Below are positions 60,397 through 64,000 of a stretch of 64,000 nt of DNA, piece by piece. The stretch comes from Amycolatopsis solani. GTDB taxonomy: Bacteria > Actinomycetota > Actinomycetes > Mycobacteriales > Pseudonocardiaceae. Position numbers and translations under genes: made by a program. The notes under the pieces were generated by a model, which saw only the letters and a list, made by a program, of their open reading frames with translations, was not told the DNA's origin and made no database searches. Location: NCBI RefSeq assembly GCF_033441515.1, contig NZ_JAWQJT010000003.1, positions 620,001 through 684,000 on the forward strand, read 5' to 3'. Every line of letters begins with the position of its first letter. The first letter of the stretch is position 1.

Positions 60397-60981
60397 ATGA
60401 GCGAGGAGATCGACACCGTCCTGGACGCGGTCGGGCCGCGGTTGCGCGCGCTGCGGCGGCAGCGCGGCAGCACCCTGGCCGGCGTCTCGGCCGAGACCGG
60501 GATCTCGGAAAGCACGTTGTCCCGGCTGGAAAGCGGGCTGCGGCGGCCGAACCTGGAGCTGCTGCTCCCGCTGTCGCGCGCCTACGACGTCCCGCTCGAC
60601 GACCTCGTCGGCGCCCCGCGCACCGGCGACCCGCGCGTCCACCTGCACCCGGTGCACCGGTACGGCATGACGTTCGTGCCGCTCACCCGCCGCCCGGGCG
60701 GCGTGCACGCGTACAAGATGCTCATCCCCGCGGGCGAGCCCGCCGAACCGGCGCCGCAGACGCACAGCGGCCACGAATGGCTCTACGTCCTCAACGGGAC
60801 GCTGCGGCTGGTCGTCGGCGACCGCGACCTGGTGCTGCCGCCGGGCGAGGCAGCGGAGTTCGACACGACCGCGCCGCACTGGCTCGGTTCGGCCGACGGC
60901 CGCGCGGTCGAGCTGCTCATCCTGTTCGGCCTGCAGGGCGAGCGCGTCCACGTCCGGCCGCGCGAGAACGATCAGCCGTAA
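60397..60981 (+). CDS. XRE family regulator with C-terminal cupin
   Basis: 194 aa. HTH at residues about 15-65 (LAGVSAETGISESTLSRLES), followed by a cupin-2 domain from about 100: SGHEWLYVLNGTLRLVVGD and APHWLGSADG hold the putative metal or ligand histidines. This is the family of small-ligand regulators related to PuuR. It is divergent from the methyltransferase/DinB pair across a perfect palindrome, so it is their likely regulator. Confidence 0.92.
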   Translation: MSEEIDTVLDAVGPRLRALRRQRGSTLAGVSAETGISESTLSRLESGLRRPNLELLLPLSRAYDVPLDDLVGAPRTGDPRVHLHPVHRYGMTFVPLTRRPGGVHAYKMLIPAGEPAEPAPQTHSGHEWLYVLNGTLRLVVGDRDLVLPPGEAAEFDTTAPHWLGSADGRAVELLILFGLQGERVHVRPRENDQP

Positions 60982-62129
60982 GCCGCCTGGTACCCCGCGA
61001 ACCGCTCGTCGACCTCCTCGGCCGTCAGGCCGAAGTCCGCCAAGCTGTAGCGGTGCACCGGTTTCCGTTCCCCGGTGCGGCTCTTCTCGTGCACGGCGGT
61101 CATTGCCGCGCGGGCCTCGTCCGTCAGCGCCAGTCCGAAGTGGTCGTACACAGTGGACACCGTGCCGACCGGGTCGGCGACGAAGTCTTCGTAGGCCACG
61201 TCGCAGAACTGCGCCGGGTCGTACCGGCCGCGCGCGTGCAGGAACTCGTCGGCACCGCGGGCCCACAGGTCGAGCTGCCCGCGGCCGATCACCTCGCCGC
61301 GGAACCGGGTGGACCAGCCGTCGGCGGCCTTCTCGGCGAGGCTGCACATCGAGCCCATGATCGTGCGCGGCGCCCGGTGCGTCTGGATCACCAGCGCGTC
61401 CGGGTAGTTCGCCATCAGCGCGTCCAGGGCGAAGAGGTGGCTCGGGTTCTTGAGCACCCAGCGCTTGCCCGCGTCCGGCAGCCCGATGAGCTGCAGGTTG
61501 CGCCGGTGCCGGGCGTAGGCGTCCGTCCAGTCCTGCTTGGCCAGCCAGCGCGAATAGCGCGGCAGGTGCGCGAGGCACTCGAACGAAACCGAGCGCATCG
61601 ACTGGCGCAGCAGCTGCCAGCACTCCTCCACCTGGTCGGCGGACATGTGGTGCACGCCCATGAACTCCGGGTGCTCGACGTGGTGGCGCTCGAACCCGGC
61701 CTGGATCCCCTGGAAGATCGGGTTGCCCGCCCACGTCTCCCGCGGCGGCCGCGGCTGCGGCACCTCGGCGAGCCACACCTCGAGACCCTGGTGCGCGGGA
61801 TCCTCGACGAGCAGCCGGTGCAGCGCGGTCGTCCCGGTGCGGGGCAGGCCGGTCACGAAGATCGGCCGGTCGACGCGGACCCCGGCGTGCGCCGGGTGCT
61901 GCTTCCACGACGCCTCGCTCAGCAGCCGGGCCACGAGGGCACCGCGCAGCATCGCCCGGTGCACCTTGTTGCCGAACGGCGTGAGGTCTTCGTCGGCCTC
62001 GTACGACTCCAGCAGCACGCGCAGGCCCTCGACGTACTCGCCGGAGCCGAAGTCGTCGAGCCCGGTGAGCTTCGACGCCGAAGCGTGCAGGTCCTCGACG
62101 GTGCCGACGTCATCGCGGCCGGGGAGCAT
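60972..62129 (-). CDS. Sulfotransferase family protein
   Basis: 385 aa, ATG behind an ideal AGGAGG. PAPS 5'-phosphosulfate loop TGLPRTGTTALHRLL near residue 93, and the 3'-phosphate region IQTHRAPRTIMGSMCSL near 250; RWVLKNPSHLFAL lies between. This belongs to the actinobacterial sulfotransferase group (Stf-like), often near steroid or lipid genes. It lies 8 bp downstream of the SDR gene on the same strand. Confidence 0.9.
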   Translation of the reverse strand: MLPGRDDVGTVEDLHASASKLTGLDDFGSGEYVEGLRVLLESYEADEDLTPFGNKVHRAMLRGALVARLLSEASWKQHPAHAGVRVDRPIFVTGLPRTGTTALHRLLVEDPAHQGLEVWLAEVPQPRPPRETWAGNPIFQGIQAGFERHHVEHPEFMGVHHMSADQVEECWQLLRQSMRSVSFECLAHLPRYSRWLAKQDWTDAYARHRRNLQLIGLPDAGKRWVLKNPSHLFALDALMANYPDALVIQTHRAPRTIMGSMCSLAEKAADGWSTRFRGEVIGRGQLDLWARGADEFLHARGRYDPAQFCDVAYEDFVADPVGTVSTVYDHFGLALTDEARAAMTAVHEKSRTGERKPVHRYSLADFGLTAEEVDERFAGYQAAYG

Positions 62130-62137
62130 CGAACCTC

Positions 62138-62926
62138 CTAGTGGTGGTACTCGCCGCCGTTGACGTCGAGGCACTGCCCGGTGATCGCGCGCGCCATCGG
62201 CGAGGCGAGGAACACCACGGCGTCGGCGATCTCGTCGGGCTCGGGCAGCTTGCGAAGGTCTATTGTGGACGCGGTTTCGGCGTACACCTCTTCGGGCGTG
62301 ATGCCGCGTTCCTTGGCGAGGTAGTTGAAGTACCACTTCAGGTTCGGCGCCCAGATGTACCCGGGTGCGACGGTGTTGACCCGGATGCCGTCCGGGCCGA
62401 GTTCGCTCGCGAGGCTCTGCGAAAGCGAGAGCAGCGCCGACTTCGCCATCTTGTACGCGCCGAACGTGCGCCGGGAATGTCGCAGCACGGCCGAATTGAT
62501 CATCACCAGCGAGCCCTTGCTCTCCTTGAGCGCGGGCAGGAACAGCCGGGTCAGCCGGAGCACGGAGATCCCCGCGGTTTCGAATCCTTTGCGGACGGCG
62601 TCGAGGTCCACAGTGGCCAGATCGGTCAGCGGCGGGACGGCGAAGGCGTTGTGCACCAACGCGTCCACGCGGCCGAACGCCTCGACGGCCTCGTTCACGA
62701 GGTTCGCGGCGGAGTCCTCGTCGTCGATGTCGGTCCGAACCGCGACGGCGCGACGGCCGAGGTCGGTGACCTCCTTGGCGACCTCGGTCAGCCGCGACTC
62801 GGTGCGCGCGGCGAGCACGACGTCGGCGCCCGCCTCGGCGCTCCGGACGGCGATCGACCGGCCGAGCCCCGGTCCGATGCCGGAGACGACGACCACCTTG
62901 CCCTGCAGCAGATCCGCCACGCTCAC
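62138..62926 (-). CDS. SDR family oxidoreductase
   Basis: 262 aa from the GTG at 62926, which overlaps the upstream gene's stop (GTGA); a GTG at 62920 is also possible. Rossmann motif SGIGPGLGRSIA near residue 14, NAFAVP near 92, catalytic INSAVLRHSRRTFGAYKMAK with Tyr and Lys near 155. C-terminus GQCLDVNGGEYHH is typical of classical SDRs acting on hydroxyacyl or steroid substrates. In an operon with the sulfotransferase and the DUF1214-like gene. Confidence 0.9.
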   Translation of the reverse strand: MSVADLLQGKVVVVSGIGPGLGRSIAVRSAEAGADVVLAARTESRLTEVAKEVTDLGRRAVAVRTDIDDEDSAANLVNEAVEAFGRVDALVHNAFAVPPLTDLATVDLDAVRKGFETAGISVLRLTRLFLPALKESKGSLVMINSAVLRHSRRTFGAYKMAKSALLSLSQSLASELGPDGIRVNTVAPGYIWAPNLKWYFNYLAKERGITPEEVYAETASTIDLRKLPEPDEIADAVVFLASPMARAITGQCLDVNGGEYHH

Positions 62927-64000
62927 CCCAGCATCCGGGCGGCGACGGCGTCCTGCCGGGCCGCGATCCGCGCCGACCACTCGGCCGGCGTCACGCGTGC
63001 TTCTTCGTGGTGGGGCAGCCGGTCCGGCAGCTCGTCCACCTTGACCACCTCGACGACGGGGCCGTCGTCCGGCCCCAGGTCCCGGTTGAGCCGCTGCCAG
63101 CGGATCTGGACGTACCCCCGGTCGTGGCCGGTGCGCTCCAGCCAGTTCGCCACACCCGGGTCGCGCTCGCTGATCACGAACCGGATCTTGCCGTCCGGGT
63201 CGACGCGCGCCTGGTCGGCGGTGAGGCTCGTCTGGTGGTTGATGTAGTCGAGCGAGACGTACCACAGGCTCCCCAGCTGGATGCCCTGGTACGGCGCGTC
63301 CGCGCAGCGCGGCACGGTGACGATCATGGCTTCTTCGTCGCCGAGCTCGTAGTGGCCGGCGGAGGAGAACTGCGTGGTGAGCCCGCCGGGGGTCGACCGC
63401 GGCTCGGTCATCGTGTTGACCGGCAGGTCGTAGTAGAACCACTTCGGGAAGGCCAGGAACGTCTTGATCCGGCTCAGCAGCATCTTGCCGGTGACGCCGT
63501 AGCGCTTGGCCAGCGCCGTCCGGTCCGGCACCGGCGGCGCCTGCCCCGCGGTGTCGGCGCACCGGATCCGGATCTCGCCGCGCTTTTCGGTCGCCCAGTC
63601 ACTGTGGACCTCGCGGACCACGAGCATCGACGACCCTGCGCCGAGGGTGAAGTAGTTCGGCCCCGCGTTCTCGCGCGCCGGGCCGAAACGCAGTTCGAAC
63701 CGGCCGCCTTCGCCGATTTCGAGGGCGCGGTCGTCGAACGCGGTCAGGCTGTCGGGCACCACGACCGGCGAGTAGTCGCCGTTGAGGACCTGGAAGCTCA
63801 GGTCGGCGGTGGTCCCGCGGACGCCGGTGACGACGTACTCGCGGTCGTCCCGGATGTTCGCGTTGAAGTACAGGGTGTCCGGGTTGTCGAGGCCCATCTT
63901 CGTGTAGGGCCCGGTGGACGCGGTGAAGTACGGGAAGTCGCGCTGGTAGGCCCAGGCCATCTGCAGCGACGCGCGGATGCTGCCGGCGAGGTAGTCGTAG
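62923..64000 (-). CDS. DUF1214-like hypothetical protein, 5' end beyond the window
   Basis: The coding frame continues to the right edge without a clear start, so only the C-terminal 359 or so residues are present. It contains NPDTLYFNANIRDDREYVV near the edge and IRFVISERDPGVANWLERTG near the C-terminus, the latter characteristic of DUF1214 proteins, which often accompany sulfotransferase and SDR genes in mycobacteria and Rhodococcus. No catalytic role is established. Family assignment is by pattern and context. Confidence 0.6.
   Translation of the reverse strand, partial: YDYLAGSIRASLQMAWAYQRDFPYFTASTGPYTKMGLDNPDTLYFNANIRDDREYVVTGVRGTTADLSFQVLNGDYSPVVVPDSLTAFDDRALEIGEGGRFELRFGPARENAGPNYFTLGAGSSMLVVREVHSDWATEKRGEIRIRCADTAGQAPPVPDRTALAKRYGVTGKMLLSRIKTFLAFPKWFYYDLPVNTMTEPRSTPGGLTTQFSSAGHYELGDEEAMIVTVPRCADAPYQGIQLGSLWYVSLDYINHQTSLTADQARVDPDGKIRFVISERDPGVANWLERTGHDRGYVQIRWQRLNRDLGPDDGPVVEVVKVDELPDRLPHHEEARVTPAEWSARIAARQDAVAARMLG

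Overview
The window is high-GC, gene-dense actinobacterial DNA: frequent GTG and TTG starts, many 4-bp ATGA/GTGA overlaps, leaderless-looking promoters, acVLRF1, mycothiol-type DinB relatives, LCP and F420/LLM-type enzymes. The families of dispersed palindromes (for example those centred on GGGTTAGAACCC, and those built on GAATGACTCATTC) and the gene content fit the Pseudonocardiaceae, most likely Amycolatopsis. That assignment is an inference from style, not from a search. I saw no rRNA, tRNA, CRISPR array, transposase, integrase or phage gene.

Left third (1-24 kb). Small secreted or membrane genes come first: a cysteine-rich protein, an I36 peptidase inhibitor coupled to an exported protein, and an HTH-nSTAND1 ATPase. 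Next is a plus-strand cassette of NUDIX/NrtR-like protein, nucleosidase, and a large nucleosidase-NB-ARC-TPR protein (3.8-8.4 kb), joined by GTGA overlaps. Facing it is an eight-gene minus-strand catabolic operon (18.2-8.4 kb): TIGR03084, AtuA, acyl-CoA dehydrogenase, acyl-CoA carboxylase beta and alpha, acyl-CoA dehydrogenase, SDR and TetR. It resembles acyclic-terpene or leucine-type branched acyl-CoA degradation. Divergent from it is a second conflict-like cassette: JmjC oxygenase, 59-aa peptide, and SIR2-STAND-TPR protein. The SIR2 gene carries an early in-frame stop and lacks its glycine-rich loop. An enoyl-CoA hydratase/acetoacetate decarboxylase pair follows.

Middle (24-48 kb). nrdA-nrdB encode a class I ribonucleotide reductase whose small subunit has the Phe/Glu signature of class Ic. 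Its leader has NrdR-box-like sites and a structured RNA. metE follows behind a clear cobalamin riboswitch. Then come a PNPOx-like protein, AraC regulator plus P450, a degenerate PAS-GGDEF-EAL protein, peroxiredoxin, GNAT, LCP ligase, a cyclopropane-synthase-like methyltransferase, an alpha/beta hydrolase, an SIS protein, a serine hydrolase, a MarR/ABC exporter pair, an LLM oxidoreductase and a DUF2029/GT87-like membrane protein.

Right part (48-64 kb). A small HTH protein, ABC-F ATPase, acVLRF1, a large secreted S8-like protease with an apparent His-to-Glu catalytic change and a P-domain, a dNTP triphosphohydrolase, an ArsR/SRPBCC pair, an EAL-CBS-GGDEF protein, DinB plus methyltransferase divergent from an XRE-cupin regulator across a perfect operator, and a sulfotransferase/SDR/DUF1214-like operon running off the right edge.

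The most noteworthy content is three STAND ATPases in 20 kb. Two of them sit in translationally coupled cassettes with a plausible NAD- or nucleotide-degrading effector, and look like biological-conflict (anti-phage or programmed-death) systems.
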